NCBI RefSeq assembly: GCF_900700375.1
Contig: NC_041717.1
Coordinates: 21,757,832 to 21,821,831, forward strand
DNA: 64,000 nt
Source: Denticeps clupeoides
Taxonomy: Eukaryota; Chordata; Actinopteri; Clupeiformes; Denticipitidae
Direction of reading: 5' to 3'
Position numbers and translations under genes: made by a program. Shown here in pieces: positions 7,901 to 15,445 of the stretch. Position 1 is the stretch's first letter; each line of letters begins with the position of its first letter. The notes beneath the pieces were generated by a model. The model did no database searches and was not told where the DNA came from. It saw nothing but the letters and a program-made list of their open reading frames with translations.

Positions 7901-9980
7901 AAAAGTATTATTACTTTTTGCCATGTTAGTCCAATTTAAATGTTCCAGATCATCAAAAAATATAACTTCTTAGCAACATAAAGACAACACAAGTAAACGC
8001 CACATGTTCGAAGTAAAAGATGTCCATGTGTGATAAAGTAGTAGTTTCCATCTGCACTGTGTCTGTTTGCACACTGTGAATCTCCAAATCTCATCTCTCT
8101 GTGTACTTGTATACAGTGAGATGACATTAAAGAGGACTTGGACTTGACTTTGACTTGTCCCCCTTTTAAAACACAACAGTGGTTCGTCTCGAGCCTCACT
8201 TAAAGAAGACCTGCCTGACAAAATGATGTGGACCAAACGATGGTCAATGCCAAAGAAATTCAGGAACAAATAAGAGAGAAAGGAATGGAGCTCCTTCTAA
8301 AGCCATTTTTACCACACTGAGAGCCGTTATCCACAAACAGTAGTGAACCTTCCCAGGAGGGGCTGGCCGACCAAACCGATCCCACGAGCCACAAAACACA
8401 CACGACAACATCCAGAGACCTTCAGGCCTCACGTGCCTCAGTTAGGCTCAGGGGTCACGACTCCACCAGAAGAAATAGACAAAAACCACTGATGCAGCAG
8501 AAGCTTACGGCCATACCAGCCGAAGAACGCCCGATCTCATCTGATCTTGAAAGCTAAGAAGGGTTGGGCCTGGTTAATACTTAGATGGGAGGCTGCCTGG
8601 GCCAGCGGTGGCCTAGCGGTTAAGGAAGCGGCCCCGTAATCAGAAGGTTGCCGGTTCGAATCCCGATCCGCCAAGGTGCCACTGAGGCGCCACTGAGCAA
8701 AGCACCGTCCCCACACACTGCTCCCCGGGCGCCTGTCATGGTGCCCACTGCTCACTCAGGGTGATTGGTTAAATTTAAAAAAAAAAAAAAGAAGCTTGTA
8801 TTATTTCACACTATTACATGGTGGCTGTACTGCTGCTTCAGGACCTGGAAGACCTGCCGTGATGAATGGTACCAGGAATTCTGCTGTCCGGCCGTCTGTT
8901 AGTGACCTCAAGCTGAAGAACACTTGTGTTCTGGCTCAGGACAATGATCCCAAACACACCAGCAGGTCCACCTCTAATTGGCTGAAGAAAAGCAGAACAG
9001 AGACTTTCAAGTGGCCCTGTTCAAAGTCCTGACCTGAATCGTAGGAGATGCTGTGGCCTGACCTTATAAAGGGGGTTCATTTCTGCAAAGATGAGATTTA
9101 CGCTTGACTTAGTTTACTTGCTAATTGTTGTTGGTAATAAGAGTGGCCAAAGCAGTCATCAGGTTTAGGGGGAAACCACTTTGTCACACAGGGCCATGTG
9201 GGTTTGATATTTCTCGCTTAATATTAAAATCCTTTGCTGCATTTGGTGCGTACTTGTGTTGTCATCGTCTAAGATTTTATATTATTTGTTGATCTGAAAC
9301 GTTTAAATGTGACTAACAATGTACGAAATCAACGTTGCTGTTAAAATGAACCAATAATGGCACGCTACAATCCATATCACTTTAACATTTATGTGGCTTA
9401 GGGTTGTGCCATATGGAATAATATTCATATTGCGACATAAATGTAACCATAGTCGGTATATGGTATATATTTCTTTATATAATTGGATAAATAACTTTAA
9501 ATGTAACTGTTTTTGAAAGAGTAACGTTTCCATAGCAACAGCGCAGCAGCAGGAAGTTGTATAATAAACTTTTTACAAAACCCTTTTTACAGACACATCA
9601 GCATAAAGTATAACCATACACCAGATAAAACAATTCTACTAAAAGTGGCCTTCCTGTCACACCCATAAGGTCAGGGAAATTGCAGTATTTTTTAAGATGC
9701 GAGTGATTATGTAACATGATTATATAAAGATTACATACATTTTAGGATTTTCCGTATTCAGCTGTAGAGTTTACATGAAAATGTATTTAAATAACACTAT
9801 TCTTGTTCATATTTTATCATGCTGCCCCAACATTAGATTTTTTTTTACATACGCCATACAGCCTGCGTACGTGGGAATATGGCGCGTCCTGAAAAAACTC
9901 CGCCACCACGTACCTGCGTCGGCATTCATGATGAAACAGAAGAAGAAGACCAAGCGCGGCGCATCCAGAGCGACGTCCAT
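4963..9980 (-). CDS. MHC class I heavy chain, non-classical type
   Basis: Exons on the minus strand: signal peptide 9980-9914, alpha1 7306-7052, alpha2 6981-6703, alpha3 6615-6337, transmembrane 5286-5179, and a 19-nt cytoplasmic exon 4981-4963. All internal junctions are AG/GT, and phase 1 is kept from exon 1 through exon 5, the classic class I layout. The 22-residue leader is hydrophobic (RLVFFFCFIM) and joins to mature GSHSLWAL. Alpha2 has the paired cysteines (IAGCEL and PLCIKTL). Alpha3 is an Ig C1 domain with SCLATGFYPRHINL and FTCTATHLS. The membrane exon gives AYSLVTLVILGFVLVTVLVW followed by KLCKR. Alpha1 ends HNLT, a probable N-glycan site. It should sit at the cell surface with beta-2-microglobulin. 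The wording of alpha1 and alpha2 is unlike classical fish U-lineage genes and recalls the L lineage, so ligand type is open. The terminal exon is unresolved. No disabling change was seen in the exons read. Confidence 0.85.
5339..6311. repeat. Large inverted duplication in an MHC intron
   Basis: The segment 5339-5563 is repeated in reverse complement at 5813-6311, separated by about 250 bp. Matching landmarks include the GTGGAGGAGAAA end, TTTGACCACCACC, GACATCTTATGACTG, TTGTTGACGCAA, AGCTTGATGGGCACCGCTG, GCGTCACCCACAGTGGT and AAATAAACTTGGA. The right arm is longer because a SINE has inserted at about 5945-6170. The arms differ by scattered substitutions, so the event is not very recent. The right arm reaches the end of the alpha3 exon. 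Confidence 0.85.
5945..6170 (-). repeat. tRNA-derived SINE, family B, in inverted-repeat arm
   Basis: Reverse complement of the family B consensus, which has a tRNA-like head (GGTGGCCTAGCGGTTAAGG, then GGTTCGAATCC) and a tail ending near TCACTTCACTT. Here the B box reads GGGATTCGAACCGGC on the plus strand. It interrupts only one arm of the inverted duplication, so it is younger than that event. Confidence 0.85.
7307..7887. other. MHC intron 1, AT-rich part
   Basis: Intronic sequence between alpha1 and the Tc1 element. It holds a short (AAT)n run near 7670-7685 and nothing else I can name. Confidence 0.5.
8036..8160 (+). repeat. Retroposed 3' tail fragment inside Tc1
   Basis: The stretch ends with a polyadenylation-like ATTAAAGAGG followed by a degenerate (GACTT)n run (GGACTTGGACTTGACTTTGACTT-like). 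This is typical of the 3' end of a fish non-LTR element. It interrupts the Tc1 left arm. Family not identified. Confidence 0.4.
8503..8600 (+). pseudogene. 5S rRNA-derived sequence, first ~98 nt
   Basis: The sequence starts GCTTACGGCCATACCA and runs through ACGCCCGATCTC, AAGCTAAG, GGGCCTGGTTA and GATGGGAGGCTGCCTGG in the order of vertebrate 5S rRNA. It contains the internal A box, intermediate element and C box of the 5S promoter. It stops near nucleotide 98 and passes directly into a tRNA-type SINE, so it is not a functional 5S gene. Confidence 0.9.
8503..8793 (+). repeat. Chimeric 5S rRNA-tRNA SINE copy with poly(A)
   Basis: The 5S-derived head (8503-8600) is joined without spacer to a family B tRNA SINE (8601 onward, GGTGGCCTAGCGGTTAAGG and GGTTCGAATCC), which is truncated after GGGTGAT. 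A run of about 15 A closes it. AGAAGCTT occurs at both edges (8501-8506 region on the left, 8790-8797 on the right), suggesting a target duplication. No other family B copy in this window has the 5S head. Confidence 0.8.
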
Positions 9981-10120
9981 GTCCCGTTATAACGTCAGAA
10001 TAAACGTGCAGCGGCGTCCCGACTTCCAGGAAAGCGCGACTCCGCCCCGCTCCCCACGGACACGGGGAATCCAGCCGCGCAACTATTAGGAGGTTTACGG
10101 TATCCTTTAAAAGCCCGAGT
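9981..10120 (-). promoter_or_regulatory. Putative MHC class I promoter
   Basis: The block immediately upstream of the leader ATG is GC- and CpG-rich. On the minus strand it holds TGACGTTA close to the ATG, which resembles a CRE/X2-type box. About 120 bp upstream is CTTTTAAAGGATA, a possible TATA-like element. Both assignments are by eye. Confidence 0.35.
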
Positions 10121-10125
10121 CTCTT

Positions 10126-10290
10126 CAATTCAAATTCAAATTCAAATTCAAATTCACTGTCATACATGGTATGATATGCAGTGAAATGCTTGTTGACCTC
10201 AATATTACAAATATAACAAATATTCAAATATTATAAATATGCAAATATTAACAAATATTACAAATGTATGTGATACATGTAATGTGCAAT
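10126..10290. repeat. (AAATTC)n run and AT-rich retroposon-like tail
   Basis: Five or so AAATTC units are followed by ACTGTCATACATGGTATGATATGCAGTGAAATGCTTG, a motif I associate with the ends of dispersed fish retroposons. It then runs into AT-rich units of ACAAATATT. A family A SINE is inserted directly after it and more of the same dispersed repeat seems to resume at about 10425. Confidence 0.5.
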
Positions 10291-10412
10291 GTCTCCCCCC
10301 CTGGAGACACTCAGGGTTAAGTGTCCTGCTCAGGGACACAATGGTAGTAAGTGGGGTTTGAACCTGGTTCTTCATAGGCGAGTGTGTTACCGACCAGGTT
10401 ACTACCACCTTA
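10290..10412 (-). repeat. tRNA-derived SINE, family A, partial
   Basis: Reverse complement of the family A body: CCTGGAGACACTCAGGGTTAA, then GGACACAATGGTAGTAAGTG, GGTTTGAACC and the GCGAGTGTGTTACC head. The conserved 3' tail is missing. Confidence 0.85.
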
Positions 10413-10499
10413 CCATGTTGTGGTTGTTGAGAGCTCCTATAACCTGCGGGAAGAAGCTCCTCCTCATTCAAATTTTCTTATTATCTTCTGGGAGACGCC

Positions 10500-11212
10500 T
10501 GTAACATTTAACACATAAAAACTTGCTTGAGTAAAAATAACTTTAAGTCAGAATTTTCCAGAGGTCTGAATAATTCTGAGCTTGACTGTGTGTATGAATA
10601 TGTATTGCACATAAAAAAAAAACACTACGGTGTGTTGGATGTGTGTGTTTGTTAGTCTATGTACGTGTGGTCAGCTGTTGTAGTGTCTGACAGCGGTTGG
10701 CAGGAAAGACTATTGGAATCTCTGTCCCACATTATAAATCATAAATACGAAAGTTAATTTATAAAATAAATAGGACTCAACCACAGCCTTTTTAATTCAG
10801 TTTTATTCAAATAGACAAAGCATATAAAACATAACATATTTACAATAACTTTGAACATTTTCATTTCCATGTAACAGCAATATTTTTTTGGACACATTTA
10901 TTGTCCCGCCACATTCTTAAAAATCGATGTTATCCCTGCCTGTATTTTGTCCTTAATGAGGCCGACGAGCGTTATTTTTCTACCGCTGCCGACAAACCAG
11001 TTTTTAAAATGTGACCCAGGCACCACAGTCCGGGGACGGGGACGGGGGCGGGCTTTCCTTGTTTACCGCACACACTCAGACCTTCACAGTGAACACGGTC
11101 CCCTATATGCATAAATCAAAGTTCATTTTGACTCCAAGCGTCCTGACGCAACCTGCTTAGAAAAAGCCCAACTGGGCCGAGACAGGACGTCTAGACACCG
11201 AGCCTACAGTCA
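10500..11212. other. Repeat-like spacer without a gene
   Basis: 10425-10710 continues a dispersed repeat (CCTGCGGGAAGAAGCTCCTC and GTGTCTGACAGCGGTTGG motifs). 10740-10930 is AT-rich. 11020-11100 is GC-rich with GGGGACGGGGACGGGGGCGGG. I found no coding exon. Confidence 0.4.
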
Positions 11213-11645
11213 TACAACCCCAAATGAGGGTGGAAAATGGGAATAAAAAAATAAAGCAGTAATTCACAAATTTCCCTTAACTTTTATTTCATTGCAGACA
11301 GTATAAACACAAGATAATTCATGTTTTTTTTATTTTATATGTTAATAAATATCCATTCTTGCCGTTCAGGCTTGCAACACATTCCAAAAAAAGTTGGGAT
11401 GGGGGCAATTCAGGGGTAGTAATGAGGTGATTTGAGACTGGAGATGTTAACAGGTGATTGAAATCCTGATTCGGATTAAATCGTAAAGGCCAAGGGCGCA
11501 GGCCTAAACCGAACGGCCGTGATGTCCGAGCCCTCAGACGGCGCTGCATTAAAAACCGCCGTTCGTCAATAAGTGATATAACCGCGTGGGCTCAGGACGA
11601 CTTCAGGAAGTCACTCTCAAGCTACAGTACGTAGTTACGTTAGCC
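11213..11645. mobile_element. Dispersed DNA transposon fragment (Kolobok-like family, tentative)
   Basis: It begins TACAACCCCAAAT, and 11370-11400 has TTGCAACACATTCCAAAAAAAGTTGGGAT-type sequence, both characteristic of a very common fish transposon family. The segment 11500-11620 (CGGCCGTGATGTCCGAGCCC, then CATTAAAAACCGCCGTTCGTCAATAAGTGATATAACC-type sequence) is the interior of the same family. Only one terminus is visible, so the copy is truncated. The superfamily name is from memory. Confidence 0.55.
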
Positions 11646-11847
11646 CCCTCCGGCCTCCGATCATACGCGTCCAGGGGCCCCCGAGACAGGACCCAGGGGG
11701 CACAGGCCCCCCGGACCGGCAGCCACTCGAGGCGAGGGCCTCGCAGGCTCTTCACCCCGGACCCCGGCCCGTCTGTGACTCACTTCGAGCAGTTCGGCGC
11801 AGGACGCGGCCTCTCCGTGGAGAGGAGATGTGTCATGAGGTCTGGTG

Positions 11848-11876
11848 GCTGCTGCTGCTGCTGCTGCTGCTGCTGC
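11848..11876. repeat. (GCT)n trinucleotide microsatellite
   Basis: About nine and a half GCT units lie in a GC-rich stretch. No coding exon encloses them. Confidence 0.95.
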
Positions 11877-12157
11877 AAAAAAGCCCCAAGAAAGGGAACC
11901 GAGGCCCCTTTTTATTCTGGGGGTCCACGCACCGCAAAAAAAGGGACGTAACAGAAACATATTCAATTCAAGTTTAAAGGTTGACACATTCGTTTGAAGC
12001 GGAGCCTTTATTTTCATGCGTGAAATGGGGCCGCCCTAAGCATGGATTCTGGGGGACTGAAGCACGTATACGGGTTCCCACTACGATCAAGGTCATTCTG
12101 GTCCGTCGTATTACAACCTGAGCTATAAATATCGGGCTTCCAAGTCAGTCTCCTCAT

Positions 12158-12229
12158 CTCCAAGCAGAATACTAACTGGCATTCGGCTGAGCAGCAGTGC
12201 ATCCAGCAGGGGGCGCTGTCGTTCGTCTT
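12158..12229 (+). pseudogene. Fossil C-type-lectin exon, copy 1
   Basis: The segment runs parallel to exon 3 of the lectin gene at 16.1 kb: CTCCAAGCAGAA, then AACTGGCATT, GCAGTGCATCCAGCAGG and GGCGCTGTCGTTCGTC. It corresponds to the region encoding SKQKANWHLAEQRCIQQEALLFV. No complete neighbouring lectin exons were found and the frame is not intact, so it is a remnant of a duplicated lectin gene. Confidence 0.75.
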
Positions 12230-12237
12230 AAACCATT

Positions 12238-12457
12238 TAGATTTACATTTACATTTACAGCATTTACCGGATGCCCTTATCCAGAGCGACTTACAGTCAG
12301 TAGTTACAGGGACAGTCCCCCCCTGGAGACACTCAGGGTTAAGTGTCCTGCTCAGGGACACGATGGTAGTAAGTGGGGTTTGTAAGCGGGGTCTTACGAT
12401 GGTAGGAAGTGGGGTCTTCTGGTTCATATGCGATTGTGTTACCTGCTAGGCTACTAA
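12238..12457 (-). repeat. tRNA-derived SINE, family A
   Basis: Full-length reverse complement with the tail repeat TTTACATTTACAGCATTTACC, the CTTATCCAGAGCGACTTACA core and the tRNA-like head. A short internal duplication around 12375-12420 repeats the GTAGTAAGTGGGG segment. It directly abuts the fossil lectin exon. Confidence 0.9.
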
Positions 12458-12512
12458 GTACATAACTCCACATCTGTTCATTCATAGTTTTGATGCCTTC
12501 AGTGAAATAAAG

Positions 12513-12750
12513 TGAAGTGATTGTCACATGTGATACACAGCAGCACAGCACACAGTGCACACAGTGAAATTTGTCCTCTGCATTTAACCATCACCCTGAG
12601 TGAGCAGTGGGCAGCCATGACAGGCGCTCGGGGAGCAGTGTGTGGGGACGGTGCTTTGCTCAGTGGCACCTTGGCGGATCGAGATTCGAACCGGCAACCT
12701 TCTGATTACAGGGCCGCTTCCTTAACTGCTAGGCCACCACTGCCCCCCAC
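12513..12750 (-). repeat. tRNA-derived SINE, family B
   Basis: Near full length, from AAGTGATTGTCACATGTGATAC to GCTAGGCCACCACTGCC. The B box GATTCGAACCGGC is intact. Confidence 0.9.
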
Positions 12751-12769
12751 TACCAGCCTATGATGAGAT

Positions 12770-13085
12770 GAGATGGTAGGTTCTTCACATTTCTCCTTCG
12801 GTTTTGTTTTATAATATAAATGAGTACATTTAGATGTTCGGAGATCTAGTGGAAATCCATTCCACCACCTAGGAGCCGAGACAGAGGAGAGTCCAGCTGA
12901 ATGCTTCTCCTCGTATCTTGAGAGATGGAGGTGCGGAGCGAGGAGTGATGAGAGATCCTCGGCTTTGTAGGCCGGCATCAGTATCAGCTACAGGAAGCCG
13001 GTGGACGGAACGCAGCAGTGGAGCGGTGTGGTGTGCGGTCACCGCATTTTGGTGACCGTTCGGCTCAAATGCTTGTGATTTCATC
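12770..13085 (-). mobile_element. L2-type LINE, ORF2 C-terminal fragment
   Basis: Minus-strand reading gives LAPHLHLSRYEEKHSAG, then SAPRWWNGFPLDLRTSK, the conserved C-terminus of L2-type ORF2 also seen at 23.5 kb. A short upstream piece reads SVHRLPVADTDAGL in a neighbouring frame. It is 5'-truncated and frame-broken. Confidence 0.65.
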
Positions 13086-13371
13086 ATGAACTTTTAAAAA
13101 ATAAATCTTTAAGGGACAGTCTTGCTGCTTCTTAATTTCAAGTTAAAATAAGTTAGGATGCAGAACCTTGTAGAACCTTCAGCAACGCTGAACAATGTCT
13201 GTATGTGTAATTTTGGACATGTGGGGATTTTAGATGATCACAAATATACTCAACACTGTGTACCAAACACAACTATTCTGTCCCCAGAAAGGGACCACTT
13301 CAAAGAACCATGACATCTACTCCCATGTTGAGTGTTCTGACCACAACTGCTCTGGAACGATCTGTTCAGTG

Positions 13372-13622
13372 GTGGCAGTGGTGGCCTAGTAGTTAAGGAA
13401 GCGGCCCCGAAATCAGAAGGTTGCGGGTTCGAATCCCGATCTGCCAAGGTACCACTGAGGTGCCACTGAGCAAAGCACCGTCCCCACACACTGCTCCCCG
13501 GGCGCCTTTCATGGCTGCCCACTGCTCACTCAGGGTGATGGGTTAAATGCAGAGGACAAATTTCACTGTGTGCACTGTGTGCTGTGCTGCTGTGTATCAC
13601 GTGTGACAATCACTTCACTTAA
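13372..13622 (+). repeat. tRNA-derived SINE, family B, full length
   Basis: The copy runs from GGCAGTGGTGGCCTAGTAG through GGTTCGAATCCCGATC to a TGACAATCACTTCACTT tail. It is one of the best copies for defining the family. Confidence 0.92.
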
Positions 13623-13639
13623 TTCTTTCGTTTCAGGAG

Positions 13640-13771
13640 CAGGGGTCACCAGCCCTGGTCCTGGAGGGCACGTGTCCTGCACGTTTTCGTGTTTACCTTC
13701 GTTTAGCAGACCGGATTCAGCCGCTGTACTCATTGTCACCCAGCTGAATGGTCAAGAGTTGGTGACCCCTG
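13640..13771. mobile_element. Short MITE with 12-bp perfect terminal inverted repeats
   Basis: The left end CAGGGGTCACCA is exactly matched by TGGTGACCCCTG at the right end. The left end continues GCCCTGGTCCTGGAGGGC, a phrase common at the ends of fish non-autonomous DNA transposons. No coding capacity. I see no clear target duplication. Confidence 0.65.
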
Positions 13772-13814
13772 GTATTATCGGTTTGTACTGCACTTAGGTC
13801 ATTTATTGTTTTTG

Positions 13815-13934
13815 GGGCAGTGGTGGCCTAGCGGTGGCCAAGGTGCCACTGAGGTGCCACCGAGCAAAGCACCGTCCCCACACACTGCTCCCCGGGCGCC
13901 TGTCATGGCTGCCCACTGCTCACCAAGGGTGACA
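13815..13934 (+). repeat. tRNA-derived SINE, family B, internally deleted
   Basis: The head GGCAGTGGTGGCCTAGCGG jumps straight to GCCAAGGTGCCACTGAGG, so the B-box region is missing, and the tail is truncated. Confidence 0.85.
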
Positions 13935-14481
13935 TCAATTTTACATTTTAATTCTTGGTACCAGATCCTTGGTATTCATCATGGAGTTTCATGGTCTGCT
14001 GTTCATGACCCAGTAGGAGAACTTGGCGGCAACACGAGGAGGAACACAGAAAGTAATAGTTTATGTATGCTGAAGAACCTTCATTTGGTGAAATCCCTCC
14101 GTCCATGTCCTGCATTGTCTTCGTAAGCATTATATTTGCAGCTTGTAGCCACCAGGACAGAATCGATATGAACGTCGTTCATTCCAGGATGACAGAAGCA
14201 CCTGGCGAGCTTTGTGAAGTCAGATCATCTTCCCCTTTCTCACCTGTCTCTCATGGAACGTTCCAAGCATCTCAGGCTCATCAGACATCCCTATTGTTCG
14301 AGGTCATTTAGGACCATCACATTTTACTTCCTTCACAGTTCAGAACGCAGACCGTGTGGCCAGTGGGGGTCATGGCTGTCCACTCATCACAAATTTCGTT
14401 GTGCAATGCCGTGTGTGAGAATGACCAAAACGATCCCTTTCTGTAGGGTTTACACTCAGGCTTGCTGTGAAGTTCTCCACC

Positions 14482-14622
14482 TTCAAGCACAAAGCCAACT
14501 GGCCAATCGGCAGAGCAGTGGTGCAACCGTGAGCCAGAGATGGTAGGCAGACAGTGGTGCTGCACATCATATGGCTGCACCAGGACAACTGGATGGGGCT
14601 GGTGGAGCAGGACACGTTGCTC
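14482..14622 (+). pseudogene. Fossil C-type-lectin exons, copy 2
   Basis: 14482-14530 parallels lectin exon 3 (AAAGCCAACTGGCC, CGGCAGAGCAGTGGTGCA) and 14570-14622 parallels exon 4 (CTGGATGGGGCTGGTGGAGC). In the intact gene the two are separated by a 92-bp intron; here the gap is about 40 bp. The frames are not open. A second remnant of a duplicated lectin gene. Confidence 0.75.
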
Positions 14623-14679
14623 GGAGAGCTTCAAGATTAGAGGTTTCAGGCTTTCAATCTCAGCCATATAACAGCCCAT

Positions 14680-15091
14680 AATATATTATATTTCTTACAG
14701 GAAGCCACAAACGTGTTGTCAGCTGATACGTTTCAGTCATATTGATTCTTTGTTTTTCATATAGACCTTTTATGAACAATTTTATCAACTTGGCCTGAAC
14801 TACCACACACAGACACACTGACATCCAGCCACATCTTTGGAACTTTAGCAGTTTCTAAACTCTCGGATGTTCAGAATGAAGGAAGAATCGTCGTTTTTTT
14901 TTATGTGGGGCACTTTTCCCAGATGACTGGAGACCAGAACCACACGTACGTCTGTTAGAGGACGAGTAAAGCTGGTGTGCGTACATCTGACCTCGGTTTC
15001 ATGACGCTGGAGGAACGCAGTTGCTGCTCTATAATGAGCCTGTCATCATGCTGTGCTCAGGATGAAAGTGTAAATTGTGGACCATACAGAG
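14680..15091. other. Spacer upstream of the lectin gene
   Basis: No exon, SINE or clear transposon is visible. It may hold distal regulatory sequence of the lectin gene. Confidence 0.35.
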
Positions 15092-15241
15092 TGGTGCTAG
15101 TAGCCTAGTGTGTAACACACTCGCCTATGAACCAGAAGACCCGGGTTCAAACCCCACCTGAGCAGGACACTTAACCCTGAGTGTCTCCAGGGGGGGACTG
15201 TCCGTGTAACTACTGACTGTAAGTCTGGTAAATGCTGTACG
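15092..15241 (+). repeat. tRNA-derived SINE, family A, internally shortened
   Basis: Head GTAGCCTAGTGTGTAACACAC and B box GGTTCAAACCCC are present. The TACTACCATTGTGTCCC segment and part of the 3' core are missing. Confidence 0.88.
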
Positions 15242-15445
15242 CGAGATGAGTGGCGAGGAGCGGGTGAAAGGGCGAGTTAGGAGAATTGGACGGGAAAAAG
15301 AGAGTGAAGGTTCTCCGGATGTTTGTGCTGGAGCGCTGAAATGATGTTGGCTTCGGGTTAATGTTCAACATTCCCGTGCCCTTGTGGCCGGACGTCCCTT
15401 CACCGAGTGGGAAAATGAGCGACTGGTGATTTCTCAGCTGCAGGG

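Larger units (their letters stand above)
7888..9345 (+). mobile_element. Tc1-like transposon with long inverted repeats, inactive
   Basis: The left end begins at a TA (7888-7889) with CAGTGTTGTGAAAAAGTA, and has TTTAAATGTTCCAGATCATC about 50 bp in. The right end, 9205-9340, is its reverse complement in outline (GATCTGAAACGTTTAAATGTG), giving inverted repeats of roughly 130-200 bp. Inside, 8250-8480 encodes the N-terminal helix-turn-helix region in decayed form. Then 8915-9035 encodes LAQDNDPKHTSRSTSNWLKK and a PEWPxS-like block, the DDE-region signature of Tc1 transposases. A retroposed tail at about 8036-8160 and a chimeric SINE at 8503-8793 are inserted. The transposase frame is incomplete, so the copy is dead. 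It lies in intron 1 of the MHC gene, antisense to it. Confidence 0.8.

Noticed and set aside
8503-8600. Functional 5S rRNA gene
   Set aside because: The last ~20 nt are missing, there is no pol III T-run terminator at the right place, and it continues into a SINE.
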